Source of the DNA: CAWIUB01 sp963839995 | Lineage (GTDB): Bacteria; Actinomycetota; Actinomycetes; Mycobacteriales; Jatrophihabitantaceae | Direction of reading: 5' to 3' | NCBI GenBank assembly: GCA_963839995.1 | Contig: CAWIXH010000005.1 | Coordinates: 62,001-126,000 of the forward strand | Length of the DNA: 64,000 nucleotides | Shown here: piece by piece, positions 33,728 through 42,028 of the stretch | Layout of the letters: each line of letters opens with the position of its first letter | How positions within the stretch are numbered: the first letter of the stretch is position 1 | Translations under genes and position numbers: made by a program | Notes under the pieces: generated by a model | What the model saw: the letters and a program-made list of their open reading frames with translations, nothing else | Told to the model about the DNA's origin: nothing | Databases searched by the model: none

Positions 33728-34633
33728 CTACGGCGCTGCGGCCGAAGCTGCCGCCTGATAGGCGGCGAGAACGGCGTCGGCGAAAGCGACCGGCGCCTCT
33801 TGCGGGACGTTGTGCCCGACGGTCGGCAGCACCCGGTGCTCGCGCCACCCGGTGAACTGGGCAGCATCGTCCGTGCCGTCGCCGGGGGCGAACACGCCGT
33901 CGACGGCGCCGTCAAGCGTCAAGGTCGGCACCGAGATCGGCGGCTGTGCAGCCAGCAACGTCTCGATCTCGTCCAGCGTCGGGTCGCCCTGGACGAGGCC
34001 GTACCGGTGCCGGTAGGAGTGCACGACCACGTCGACGAAATCCGGGTTGTCAAATGCGGCCGCAGTCCGCTCGAACGTCGCCTCGTCGAAAGACCAGTTT
34101 GGCGACCACAGCCGCCAGAGCAGCTCGCAGAATTCCCTGCGGTAGCGGGTCAAACTCGCCCGGCCCCGCTCGCCGTGCAGGTAGTACTGGTACCAGTAGG
34201 CATGCTCGCTCTCCGGCAGCGCTGGCTCAACGGACCGGGCGATGTCCTGGATGTTGTAGCCGTTCACCGAGACGAGTGCCCGGACCCGCTGGGGCCACAG
34301 CGCGGCGACAATGCACGCCGCCCGGCCACCCCAGTCGAAGCCTGCGAGCACCGCGGACTCAATGGCCAGAGCGTCCAACAATGCCAGCAGGTCGCAGCCC
34401 AGCGCGGCCTGCTGCCCCGACCGCGGCGTATTCGCGGTGAGGAAGCGGGTGGGCCCGAAGCCCCGCAGATAGGGGACGATGACCCGCGCGTCGTTCGCCC
34501 GCAGCCGGGGCACGACCTCGTGAAAGGCGTGCACGTCATAGGGGAAGCCGTGCAGCAGCACGACCGGCCAGCCATCCGGGTCGCCGCTTGCCTCGTAGCC
34601 GATTGACAGCACCCCCGCGTCCACGAAATCCAC
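33728..34633 (-). CDS. Alpha/beta hydrolase (epoxide-hydrolase/dehalogenase-like)
   Basis: 301 residues from GTG 34633; there is no clear ribosome-binding site and the frame continues upstream through unrelated sequence, so the start is uncertain. The oxyanion region VVLLHGFPYD, nucleophile elbow LAGFDWGG (Asp in place of Ser, as in epoxide hydrolases and haloalkane dehalogenases) and the catalytic His in PTVGHNVPQE are present, with a helical cap between. The substrate is unknown. It lies 21 bases upstream of the DUF3151 gene on the same strand. Confidence 0.85.
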   Translation of the reverse strand: MDFVDAGVLSIGYEASGDPDGWPVVLLHGFPYDVHAFHEVVPRLRANDARVIVPYLRGFGPTRFLTANTPRSGQQAALGCDLLALLDALAIESAVLAGFDWGGRAACIVAALWPQRVRALVSVNGYNIQDIARSVEPALPESEHAYWYQYYLHGERGRASLTRYRREFCELLWRLWSPNWSFDEATFERTAAAFDNPDFVDVVVHSYRHRYGLVQGDPTLDEIETLLAAQPPISVPTLTLDGAVDGVFAPGDGTDDAAQFTGWREHRVLPTVGHNVPQEAPVAFADAVLAAYQAAASAAAP

Positions 34634-34721
34634 GAGCCGCACACTAGTTGAGCTAAGCCCCCGACGCTGGATAGGCCGTCTCGCACCGAACCGTGCAGAA
34701 TCCCATCCAGAACACGGCACC

Positions 34722-34997
34722 TCAGCGCCGCCGGTGCAGCGCCCGCACCGCGGACACGAACAGGTCGATGCCGAAGTCGAAGTACGCCCCCTCGTCGGCA
34801 CAGTCGGTGAGCGCATCGGCGGCCTCGAGCAGCCGGGGGAACTGGGCGGCGGGCAACACATGCAGCGCAGCACACTTGGCCGCAAGCACCGCGTCGCGCT
34901 GATCGGCGCCGACCTTCGGTTCCGCCCGGCCTGCTGGGTGACAAGCATGATCGCCGTCTGCAGCGCGGTGCGGGCGATGTCGGCTGCCTCGGTCACG
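34722..34997 (-). pseudogene. TetR-family regulator, C-terminal remnant with frameshift
   Basis: Minus-strand translation gives TEAADIARTALQTAIMLVTQ and QAGRNRRSAP, then a change of frame near 34905-34920 gives VGADQRDAVLAAKCAALHVL, FPRLLEAADALTDCADEGAY and FDFGIDLFVSAVRALHRRR with stop at 34722. This is the C-terminal ligand-binding part of a TetR-type regulator. The DNA-binding domain is absent; at 34998 the sequence switches to a fragment of an MFS transporter on the opposite strand. Confidence 0.7.
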
Positions 34998-35412
34998 CTA
35001 GACCCGGCGCTGTCGGCCGGTGCGCTGTTCGCGCTGACCTACGCGCTGATCGAGGGGCACGACCAGGGCTGGACGTCGTCGCTCATCCTCGGCAGCTTCG
35101 CAATCGCGGCCGCCCTTGGCATCGCGTTCGTGGGACGCGAGCGGGGCACGTCGGAGCCCATGGTGGCGGTGAGCCTGTTCCGTGAGCGAGTCTTCAGCGG
35201 CGGGCTGATCGCGCTGATCATGTGGGGGTTCGGGCTGTTCGGCATCTACTTCTTCACCTCGCCGTACCTGCAGAACGTGCTCGGCTTCTCGCCGACCGAG
35301 GCGGGCGCAGCGTTCGTCCCGATGGCACTGCTGATGGCGGGGTGCGGCGAGGCAGGTCGCAGCAGAGGCCGAGAAGGCGCCAGCCGAGGCGAAGGTGCCG
35401 GCGCTGGTCTAG
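34998..35412 (+). pseudogene. MFS (DHA2) transporter, internal and terminal fragments
   Basis: The plus strand reads ALSAGALFALTYALIEGHDQ, GSFAIAAALGIAFVGRERG, EPMVAVSLFRERVFSGGLIA and YFFTSPYLQNVLGFSPTEAG, which is the middle portion (around helices 7-9) of a DHA2-type drug exporter. After AFVPMALLMAG (about 35340) the helices stop and a shifted frame ends VAAEAEKAPAEAKVPALV with TAG at 35410, perhaps the original C-terminus joined by a deletion. About two-thirds of the protein is missing. With the adjacent TetR remnant it marks a lost regulator/exporter pair. Confidence 0.7.
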
Positions 35413-35436
35413 TAACGAGCCGAATCCACCTTGGCA

Positions 35437-36462
35437 CTAGGCGGTCGGTGACGTCCCGGCGCTCAGCAGGTCCTCGCAGGCGTGCGTGACACGGGCAGCC
35501 ATGCCTACCTCGGCCAGCTTGAGGTAGGAGCGCGGGTCATAGGCCTTCTTGTCGCCGACCTCGCTGTCGACCTTGAGGACGCCGTCGTAGTGGCTGAACA
35601 TGTGCCCGGCCACCTCTCGGGTGAACGCGTACTGGGTGTCGGTATCGACGTTCATCTTGACCACGCCGTAGCCGACCGCCTCGCGGATCTCCTCGAGCGC
35701 CGAACCGGATCCGCCGTGGAAGACCAGCTCGAACGGCTTGGGCCGGCTGACCTTGGTGCCAACCGCGTCCTGGATCTCCTTCAACACGGCCGGACGCAGC
35801 TTGACGTTGCCCGGCTTGTAGACGCCATGGACGTTGCCGAACGTGGCCGCCAGCAGGTACCTGCCCTTCTCGCCGGTGCCGAGCATCTCCGTGGTGCGCA
35901 GCGCGTCGCCCGCCGTGGTGTAGAGCTTCTCGTTGATCGCCCCGACGACACCGTCCTCCTCGCCGCCGACAACCCCGATCTCGACCTCGAGGACGATCCT
36001 CGCCTTGGCGGCCTGCTCCAGCAGATCGGCCGCGATCTGCAGGTTCTCCTCGAGCGGGATGGCCGACCCGTCCCACATGTGTGACTGGAACAGCGGGTTC
36101 TCCCCGCGGTCGACGCGCTCCTTCGAGATGGCGATCAGCGGGCGGACATAGCCGTCCAGCTTCTCCTTCTGGCAGTGGTCGGTGTGCAGCGCCACATGGA
36201 TGGGGTACTTGTCGGCCACCACGTGCGCGAACTCGGCTAGCGCGACAGCGCCAGTGACCATGTTCTTGACCTTGGTGCCGCTCGCGAACTCGGCGCCGCC
36301 GGTCGAGACTTGGATTATTCCGTCACTGCCGGCATCGGCGAAGCCCCGTAGCGCGGCGTTAAGGGTCTCAGACCCCGTCACATTGATGGCGGGATAGGCG
36401 AAACCGCCCTGCTGGGCGCGGTCGAGCATGTCGGCGTAGATCTCAGGCGTGGCGATGGGCAT
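35437..36462 (-). CDS. fba: Fructose-bisphosphate aldolase, class II
   Basis: 341 residues from ATG 36462. The zinc-dependent enzyme cleaves fructose-1,6-bisphosphate in glycolysis and makes it in gluconeogenesis. Motifs: MPIATPEIYADMLDRAQQGG, HVALHTDHCQKEKLDGYV (zinc His and catalytic Asp), VLEVEIGVVGGEEDGV, FGNVHGVYKPGNVKL (zinc His) and FHGGSGSALEEI (zinc His and phosphate loop). The length and insertions match class IIA enzymes. A longer upstream frame lacks family sequence and was not used. Confidence 0.97.
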   Translation of the reverse strand: MPIATPEIYADMLDRAQQGGFAYPAINVTGSETLNAALRGFADAGSDGIIQVSTGGAEFASGTKVKNMVTGAVALAEFAHVVADKYPIHVALHTDHCQKEKLDGYVRPLIAISKERVDRGENPLFQSHMWDGSAIPLEENLQIAADLLEQAAKARIVLEVEIGVVGGEEDGVVGAINEKLYTTAGDALRTTEMLGTGEKGRYLLAATFGNVHGVYKPGNVKLRPAVLKEIQDAVGTKVSRPKPFELVFHGGSGSALEEIREAVGYGVVKMNVDTDTQYAFTREVAGHMFSHYDGVLKVDSEVGDKKAYDPRSYLKLAEVGMAARVTHACEDLLSAGTSPTA

Positions 36463-36669
36463 GGGGTTCTCCCGCGACTCGGCAGTTCGGGCATGGTCAG
36501 TAGAGCCGAGTATCCCGCACCTGGGCGTAGGTGGAACTAGCGGGTTCGAGATCTCTCGATTACGGCCTGGCGCTATCCCGTTACCCATCGTGTCGATATG
36601 CTCGCGATGCCAACTTGGAGGGAGGGATGGCACTGCGGTGGTTGCTCCGGCCACCACCGCGGTGCCACC

Positions 36670-37105
36670 TCAGGCACCCACCATTTCGCCGAGGTTGAGG
36701 CGTCCCCGCAGGTAGAGCGCGGCGACGACCAGGTGCATGCAGAGCACCAGATATGGGCTGACGAACGACAGTCCCACCGCCAGGGCGTACACCGGGGTGC
36801 CGACGGCGAAGCTGCGGACGGAGGCTCGCGCGCGAGTCGGGTCGATGCCTGCGGCCAGCAGCTCGCCGTGGTACGCCGCATGCCGCCAGAACGCCTGCCA
36901 CAAGATCGCGTGCAGCAGCATCACCGCGCTGTAGATGGCCGCGGCGAGCTTCGCCGCATTGCCATCCCGCAGGTATTCGGCGAACAGCGACGTGGTGAAC
37001 GGGACGGTGACGACTGTCAGCAGCAGGCCGAGGTTCAGCACGAGCAGGGTGATTGCGATGGCGAAACACCCCGTCGCTGACGGCCTCCAGGCGGCTGGTG
37101 CGCAT
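36670..37105 (-). pseudogene. TMEM175-like (DUF1211) potassium channel, frameshifted and internally deleted
   Basis: From about 37105 the minus strand reads MRTSRLEAVSDGVF, the conserved start of bacterial TMEM175 channels. An extra T at 37064-37066 shifts the frame; after correction it continues AIAITLLVLNLG and then jumps straight to LLLTVVTVPFTTSLFAEYL. In intact proteins about 60 residues (two helices with a WxNHH-like motif) lie between these. The rest (YSAVMLLHAILWQAFWRHAA to LRGRLNLGEMVGA) looks normal. A translated product from GTG/ATG 37158 would lack the second and third helices, so it is unlikely to work as a channel. Confidence 0.75.
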
Positions 37106-37193
37106 GCGGTCATCTTTCCCCAGCCGAACGCGGCCCGGACTTTGCTGAGAGAGAACACCGCGCGGCTAGCGGGGGTCCGTAGACTGCGGCCCC

Positions 37194-37868
37194 ATGCACC
37201 CGCTTGCCGTCGGCCCGATCGACGCGACGCACCTGCTCGACTCGTTCGGTCTGATCGGTCTGCTGGTCATCCTGTTCGCCGAGTGCGGATTGCTGGTCGG
37301 CTTCTTCCTGCCCGGTGACACGCTGCTATTCGCAGCGGGGCTGCTCCTCGCTACCCACAAGATTCACACGCCGTTGTGGGCGTATCTGGTTCTCGCACCG
37401 CTGGCCGCGATCGCGGGCAACCTGGTCGGCTACTGGATCGGCTACCGCACCGGGCCCAAGGTCTTCGATCGGCCCAACTCCAAGCTGTTCCGGCCGGAGT
37501 ACGTCGAGCGGTCGGCCCACTTCTTCGAGCGGTACGGGTCCTGGACGATCCTGATGGCGCGCTTCGTCCCGATCGTGCGCACCGTCGCGACCGTGATGGC
37601 GGGCGTCGGCCGGATGCGCTTCTCGATGTACGCGCTGTACTCGGCGCTTGGTGGGATCGTCTGGACGGTCGGCGTGATCCTGCTCGGCCATGGGCTCGGG
37701 CACATCAAGTTCGTGCGTGACACCGTCGCCCCGAAGATCGACTACATCGTGCTCGCCGCGGTCGCGTTGTCGATGCTTCCGGTGGTGGTCCACTCGTTGC
37801 GCGGCCGCCGGACCGACCGGCCCGCCCCTGCTGCGGTCGACGCCAAGGAGCCCGTCAGCCGTTCCTGA
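37194..37868 (+). CDS. DedA-family membrane protein
   Basis: 224 residues from ATG 37194. DedA proteins are inner-membrane, proton-dependent proteins now linked to recycling of lipid carriers such as undecaprenyl phosphate. The hallmarks ECGLLVGFFLPGDTLLFAAG, IAGNLVGYWIGYRTGPKVF, FFERYGSWTILMARFVPIVR and TVATVMAGVGRM are intact; the Arg and Pro in the ARFVP segment are conserved. The C-terminal tail is basic and Pro-rich. It stands alone, divergent from the broken TMEM175 gene. Confidence 0.93.
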   Translation: MHPLAVGPIDATHLLDSFGLIGLLVILFAECGLLVGFFLPGDTLLFAAGLLLATHKIHTPLWAYLVLAPLAAIAGNLVGYWIGYRTGPKVFDRPNSKLFRPEYVERSAHFFERYGSWTILMARFVPIVRTVATVMAGVGRMRFSMYALYSALGGIVWTVGVILLGHGLGHIKFVRDTVAPKIDYIVLAAVALSMLPVVVHSLRGRRTDRPAPAAVDAKEPVSRS

Positions 37869-38052
37869 GCTGCGCGCAACGTTGCTCGGCGGACTTCGAC
37901 AGCTTCAGGTCGACGCCCAGGATAGAGATCTTGGAATCACAGCGGTTGATGCGATCCTGGATGCTTGGCCTGCTCGGCGTCCAGCGCTGCGTGCACAGGC
38001 CCGGACGGTAGCACCGGCTCGACCGCATCCCGGTGATCGCTAGCCTCGACAC

Positions 38053-39729
38053 GTGACGAACGCCAAGCGGCTGCCCCGGTTGCCTAAGGGTGGCATGCGC
38101 ATCGTGGCCCTCGGCGGGATCGGCGAGGTCGGGCGCAACATGACGATGTTCGAATTCGCCGGCCGGCTGCTGATCGTCGACTGCGGCATGCTGCTCGGCA
38201 AGACGAACTCCCCCGGCGTCGACCTGACCCTGCCCGACTGGTCGTACTTCCGCGGCCGCCTCGGTGACATCGACGCGATCGTCCTGACCCACGGGCATGA
38301 GGACCACATCGGCGCGCTGCCCTACCTGCTGCGCGAACACGCGGACGTCCCGATCATCGGCTCACGGCTGACACTCGCGCTCGTCGCGGCCAAGCTGGAC
38401 CGGCACAAGATCCGTCCGGACCTGCGGCGGGTGCGCGAGGGCGAGACGATGCGCGTTGGCGAGTGGGGGCTGCAGTTCTACGCCGTCAACCACTCGATCC
38501 CGGACGCGCTGGCCGTGGCGATCCGGGCCGGGGGGAACACGATCCTGCATACCGGCGACTTCAAGATGGACCAGACGCCGCTGGACGGCCGGTTGACCGA
38601 CCTGCCTGGCTTCTCCCGGCTCGGCGACGACGGTGTCGACCTGCTGCTGTCCGACTCGACGAACGCCGAGGTGCCGGGGTTCATCCCGTCCGAACGCGAC
38701 GTGGCCAACGTCGTCACCGACGTGGTCACCAAGGCGCCCGGACGCATCATCGTGGCCTGCTTCGCCTCGCATGTGCACCGGGTGCAGCAGGTGCTTGACG
38801 CGGCCGTGGCGAACGGCCGGCACGCGGCGCTCGTCGGACGCTCGATGGTGCGCAATATGCAGATCGCCCGCGACCTCGGCCTGCTGCAGGTGCCCGACGG
38901 CGCGCTGATCGACCTGAAGACGGCCGAAGAGCTACCGTCGCGCAGGGTCATGTTGATCTCGACAGGCTCGCAGGGTGAGCCGTTGTCGGCGCTGTCTCGG
39001 ATGGCCAACCGCGAGCACCCGACGGTACGCATCGTCGCCGACGACACGATCCTGCTCGCGTCGTCGCTCATCCCGGGTAACGAGAACTCGGTCGGGAACG
39101 TGATCAACGGGTTGTCCCGGCTGGGTGCCACCGTTGTAGACAAGTCGAGGGCGCTGGTGCACGTCTCGGGCCACGCGCCGGCAGGCGAACTGCGCTACGT
39201 GCTCAACGCGGTGCGGCCGCGCAATCACATGCCGGTGCACGGCGAGTGGCGGCACCTGCGGGCACACGCGCTGATCGCGCGCTCGACGGGCATCCCCGAC
39301 GAGCGGATCATGCTGGCCGAGGACGGCACGGTGGTCGATCTGGTCGACGGGGCCGCCTCGATCGTCGGCACGATTCCGGTCGGCTACGTCTATGTCGACG
39401 GCCTGGAGGTCGGTGACATCGGTGACGCCACCCTGAAGGACCGGCGCATCCTCGGCGAGGAGGGCTTCCTGTCCATCCTCGTCGCCGTAGATGTGCAGGC
39501 TGGCAAGGTCGTATTCGGGCCGGAGATCACCGCCCGTGGTTTCACCGACGACCCGGCCGGGCTCGACCCGATCCGCGCCGAGCTCATCGCCACGGTCGAA
39601 CGGTCGGTGGCCGACGGGGTGCGCGACGCGGACGCGCTCGGGCACATCGTCCGCCGCACCGTGGGCCGCTGGGTCGACCAGACCTACCGCCGCCGTCCGA
39701 TGCTCATCCCCCTGGTGGTCGAGGTCTAG
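38053..39729 (+). CDS. rnj: Ribonuclease J
   Basis: 558 residues from GTG 38053. A beta-lactamase-fold nuclease with both endo- and 5'-3' exonuclease activity in mRNA and rRNA processing. The metal motif LTHGHEDHIGALPYLL is complete, with LHTGDFKMDQTPLDG, LLSDSTNAEVPGF and the beta-CASP segment ISTGSQGEPLSALSRMA and HVSGHAPAGEL. N-terminal MRIVALGGIGEVGRNMTMFE is diagnostic. A hairpin follows the stop by four bases. In several actinobacteria dapA precedes this gene; here it does not. Confidence 0.96.
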   Translation: MTNAKRLPRLPKGGMRIVALGGIGEVGRNMTMFEFAGRLLIVDCGMLLGKTNSPGVDLTLPDWSYFRGRLGDIDAIVLTHGHEDHIGALPYLLREHADVPIIGSRLTLALVAAKLDRHKIRPDLRRVREGETMRVGEWGLQFYAVNHSIPDALAVAIRAGGNTILHTGDFKMDQTPLDGRLTDLPGFSRLGDDGVDLLLSDSTNAEVPGFIPSERDVANVVTDVVTKAPGRIIVACFASHVHRVQQVLDAAVANGRHAALVGRSMVRNMQIARDLGLLQVPDGALIDLKTAEELPSRRVMLISTGSQGEPLSALSRMANREHPTVRIVADDTILLASSLIPGNENSVGNVINGLSRLGATVVDKSRALVHVSGHAPAGELRYVLNAVRPRNHMPVHGEWRHLRAHALIARSTGIPDERIMLAEDGTVVDLVDGAASIVGTIPVGYVYVDGLEVGDIGDATLKDRRILGEEGFLSILVAVDVQAGKVVFGPEITARGFTDDPAGLDPIRAELIATVERSVADGVRDADALGHIVRRTVGRWVDQTYRRRPMLIPLVVEV

Positions 39730-39732
39730 GCG

Positions 39733-39753
39733 TCATCCTCGGGGCGAGGATGA
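39733..39753. terminator. Stem-loop after the RNase J gene
   Basis: TCATCCTCG (39733-39741) and CGAGGATGA (39745-39753) form a perfect 9-bp stem with a GGG loop, starting four bases after the RNase J stop. There is no T-tract, but position and stability fit an actinobacterial intrinsic terminator. Confidence 0.8.
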
Positions 39754-39771
39754 TCGCCTCCCCCCTCTCCG

Positions 39772-39822
39772 TGATCAAGAGAGCGCCTCGGTCGGCGCAC
39801 GACAGAATCACTCTCTTGATCA
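39772..39822. repeat. Intergenic hairpin, family A (copy 1)
   Basis: TGATCAAGAGAG (39772-39783) and CTCTCTTGATCA (39811-39822) are exact reverse complements around a 27-base centre. It lies downstream of the RNase J terminator. The same arms recur at 40956-41004, only 1.2 kb away and on the other side of the next gene. Confidence 0.85.
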
Positions 39823-39955
39823 AGCTATATTGGCCGGCCACCGAGCGGCGGTGTCCCGATCACCAGGCGTCGACGCCCGCGCTGCTCGCCCTGGGGTTAT
39901 ACACAGGCCGTTCAGTCAGTCTGTCGCAAAGCGCTCGATCAGCGAGACTTCGGGC

Positions 39956-40957
39956 ATGCGCGAGACCGAACTGCCGCGAGTCCTGAACCCGGCAGCCGCG
40001 GCGGTTCTCGGGGTAAGTACGTCTTACACGCGGACCCAACTTCGCCATGGACGTTGGCGCCGTCTGGCAACCGGCGTCGTGCTCACCCGACCAGATGAGC
40101 CGACCCGGGCCGACTGGGCAGAAGCCGGCCTGTGGCTCGGCGGCCCGCGGGCGGCGCTGACCGGCTGGGATGCGCTGCGGCTGCGCCGCATCGGCCCGGC
40201 ACAGCCGCTGCATCCTCTGGTGCTCGTACTCGTCCCAGGCGGTCACAATCGCACTGTCGGTGGCGTGCACCTGCGCCCAACTCGACGGCCCTATTCCAGC
40301 TGGACGACGTCGGTCGAAGATCCGAGCTTGGCCTGTGCATCGGTCGTGCCAGTGGCGCGCGCGGTCGCCGATACAGCGCTAGCTTGCCGATCACTATCGA
40401 CCGTCCGGGCATTGGTCGCCGCCGTGATCCAGCGACGGGCTTGCACGCTCGAGCAGCTCGCCACCGAGGTCGGTGGCTGCCCGCGCAACGGCAGCGCCCA
40501 CCTGCGGACCGCTGTCGCCGATGTGCTCGCAGGCGCCCGATCCGCTGCCGAGGCCTCCGCTGCGGATCGGCTGCGGCGCGCGCGGCTGCCCGAATTCGAG
40601 ATGAACGTTCCGCTACTGTCCGCCAACGGACGAGTGATTGCCGTGCTGGACTTCCTCTGGCGAGGTCTGCTCGCCGTGCTCGAGATCGACAGTAGGGAGT
40701 TTCACTTCCGCGAGGCTGATTGGAAAGCGACCGGCGCGCGACACAACCTCCTGACCCGGCTTGGGCTTGCGCTGACCCATTACCCACCATCCGAAACGTC
40801 CTCGCCCAGGTGGACGGACGAGGTCCAGGAATGGTTGCGCAACCGCGCCGCCGAGCTGCGGACGCCGTACCGCGCAGCCACTCCCACGGGCGAGGGGTCG
40901 CCGCTGCGACTGCCGCTCGTCCGGCTGCACCTGCCTGAACAGCCCGGTCTGGCGTGA
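39956..40957 (+). CDS. AbiEi-antitoxin-like protein with C-terminal endonuclease-like domain
   Basis: 333 residues from ATG 39956; upstream codons are antisense to or overlap RNase J. The start (LGVSTSYTRTQLRHGRWRRL and ATGVVLTRPDEPTRADWAEA) resembles the N-terminal 'AbiEi antitoxin' wing found in a large actinobacterial family, and the C-terminus (AVLDFLWRGLLAVLEIDSRE then FHFREADWKATGARHNLLTR) resembles DUF559/very-short-patch-repair-like nucleases with a conserved Asp and Glu. Members are abundant in actinobacteria and of unknown function. There is no AbiEii toxin beside it, so a toxin-antitoxin role is not supported. Family hairpins flank the gene on both sides. Confidence 0.7.
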   Translation: MRETELPRVLNPAAAAVLGVSTSYTRTQLRHGRWRRLATGVVLTRPDEPTRADWAEAGLWLGGPRAALTGWDALRLRRIGPAQPLHPLVLVLVPGGHNRTVGGVHLRPTRRPYSSWTTSVEDPSLACASVVPVARAVADTALACRSLSTVRALVAAVIQRRACTLEQLATEVGGCPRNGSAHLRTAVADVLAGARSAAEASAADRLRRARLPEFEMNVPLLSANGRVIAVLDFLWRGLLAVLEIDSREFHFREADWKATGARHNLLTRLGLALTHYPPSETSSPRWTDEVQEWLRNRAAELRTPYRAATPTGEGSPLRLPLVRLHLPEQPGLA

Positions 40958-41004
40958 TCAAGAGAGCAGTTCGGCCGCTGATCGACACGAACGCTCTCTT
41001 GATC
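40956..41004. repeat. Intergenic hairpin, family A (copy 2)
   Basis: GATCAAGAGAGC (40956-40967) and GCTCTCTTGATC (40993-41004) are exact reverse complements. The left arm overlaps the stop codon of the preceding gene. The arms are the same 11-12 bases as at 39772, while the centres differ. Confidence 0.85.
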
Positions 41005-41102
41005 TTGAATGTGAATGGGCTGCGTCCATGCGCTACGTCCATGGGCTACGAGCGCGGCGCGGCTCCGCTCCGTGCGCACAACCCGACGGGCAAGATGGAG
41101 GC

Positions 41103-41975
41103 ATGACGCTCAGCGCCCCGGTTCGTCCGGCGACGATCTCGCCGCGGCGGCGGGTGCCGGGGAGCATCGCCCGCCCGCGCTACGTCGATGGCACCGGGCC
41201 CGCGGACCTGGACGACCCGATGGTCAAGGATGGGGACACGATTGCGCGTATGCGCATTGCCGGACGGATCGCGGCGGACGCCCTCGCCGAGGTGGGCCAG
41301 CACGTCGCTCCCGGCGTCACCACCGACGAGCTCGACCGGATCGGGCACGAGTACCTAATCGACCACGGGGCCTACCCGTCCACACTTGGTTACAAGGGCT
41401 TCCCGAAGTCGCTGTGCAGCTCGGTCAACGAGGTGATCTGTCACGGCATCCCCGATTCACGCGAGTTGGCTGCCGGCGACATCGTCAAGATCGACATCAC
41501 GGCGTACGTCGGCGGCGTGCACGGCGACACCTGCGCGACGTTCTACGCGGGCGACGTCGCGCCCGAGATTCGCGACCTCGCAGAGCGCACCCGGGAGGCG
41601 ATGCTGCGGGGCATCCGCGCCGCGCGACCGGGACGTCCGATCAGCGTGATCGGCCGGGTGATCGAGTCCTACGCCCGGCGATTCGGCTACGGCGTGGTGC
41701 GCGACTACACCGGGCACGGCGTCGGCCCGAGCTTCCACACCAGGCCGACGATCCTGCACTACGACGAACCGCGCGCCACCACGCCGCTCGAGCCCGGCAT
41801 GACGTTCACCATCGAGCCGATGATCACCCTCGGCGGAGTCGACTGGTACATGTGGGACGACGGCTGGACGGTGCTCACGCGGGACGGCTGCTGGGTCGCC
41901 CAATGGGAGCACACGCTCGCCGTCACCGACGACGGCGCCGAAATCCTCACCCTGCCCGGCGGCGCGACACGATGA
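41103..41975 (+). CDS. map: Methionine aminopeptidase, type I
   Basis: 290 residues from ATG 41103 (GGAGG just upstream); an ATG at 41028 lies beside the hairpin and has no ribosome-binding site. It removes the initiator Met from nascent proteins. Metal ligands are in VKIDITAYVGGVHGDTCATF (two Asp), GHGVGPSFH (His), FTIEPMITL (Glu) and QWEHTLAV (Glu); the substrate His is in EVICHGIPDS. The N-terminal extension of about 40 residues with PxxP-like sequence is typical of the longer actinobacterial MetAP (MapB type). Confidence 0.95.
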   Translation: MTLSAPVRPATISPRRRVPGSIARPRYVDGTGPADLDDPMVKDGDTIARMRIAGRIAADALAEVGQHVAPGVTTDELDRIGHEYLIDHGAYPSTLGYKGFPKSLCSSVNEVICHGIPDSRELAAGDIVKIDITAYVGGVHGDTCATFYAGDVAPEIRDLAERTREAMLRGIRAARPGRPISVIGRVIESYARRFGYGVVRDYTGHGVGPSFHTRPTILHYDEPRATTPLEPGMTFTIEPMITLGGVDWYMWDDGWTVLTRDGCWVAQWEHTLAVTDDGAEILTLPGGATR

Positions 41976-42028
41976 GGAAGTATCGGGAAATCTGCGGGAT
42001 CCGCTAGAGAGCCGGATACAGTCCGATC

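Noticed and set aside
37855..38028. Possible 57-codon minus-strand ORF between DedA and RNase J genes
   Set aside because: It overlaps the end of the DedA gene, lacks a ribosome-binding site and matches no family I know. The 184-base gap otherwise shows nothing clear.
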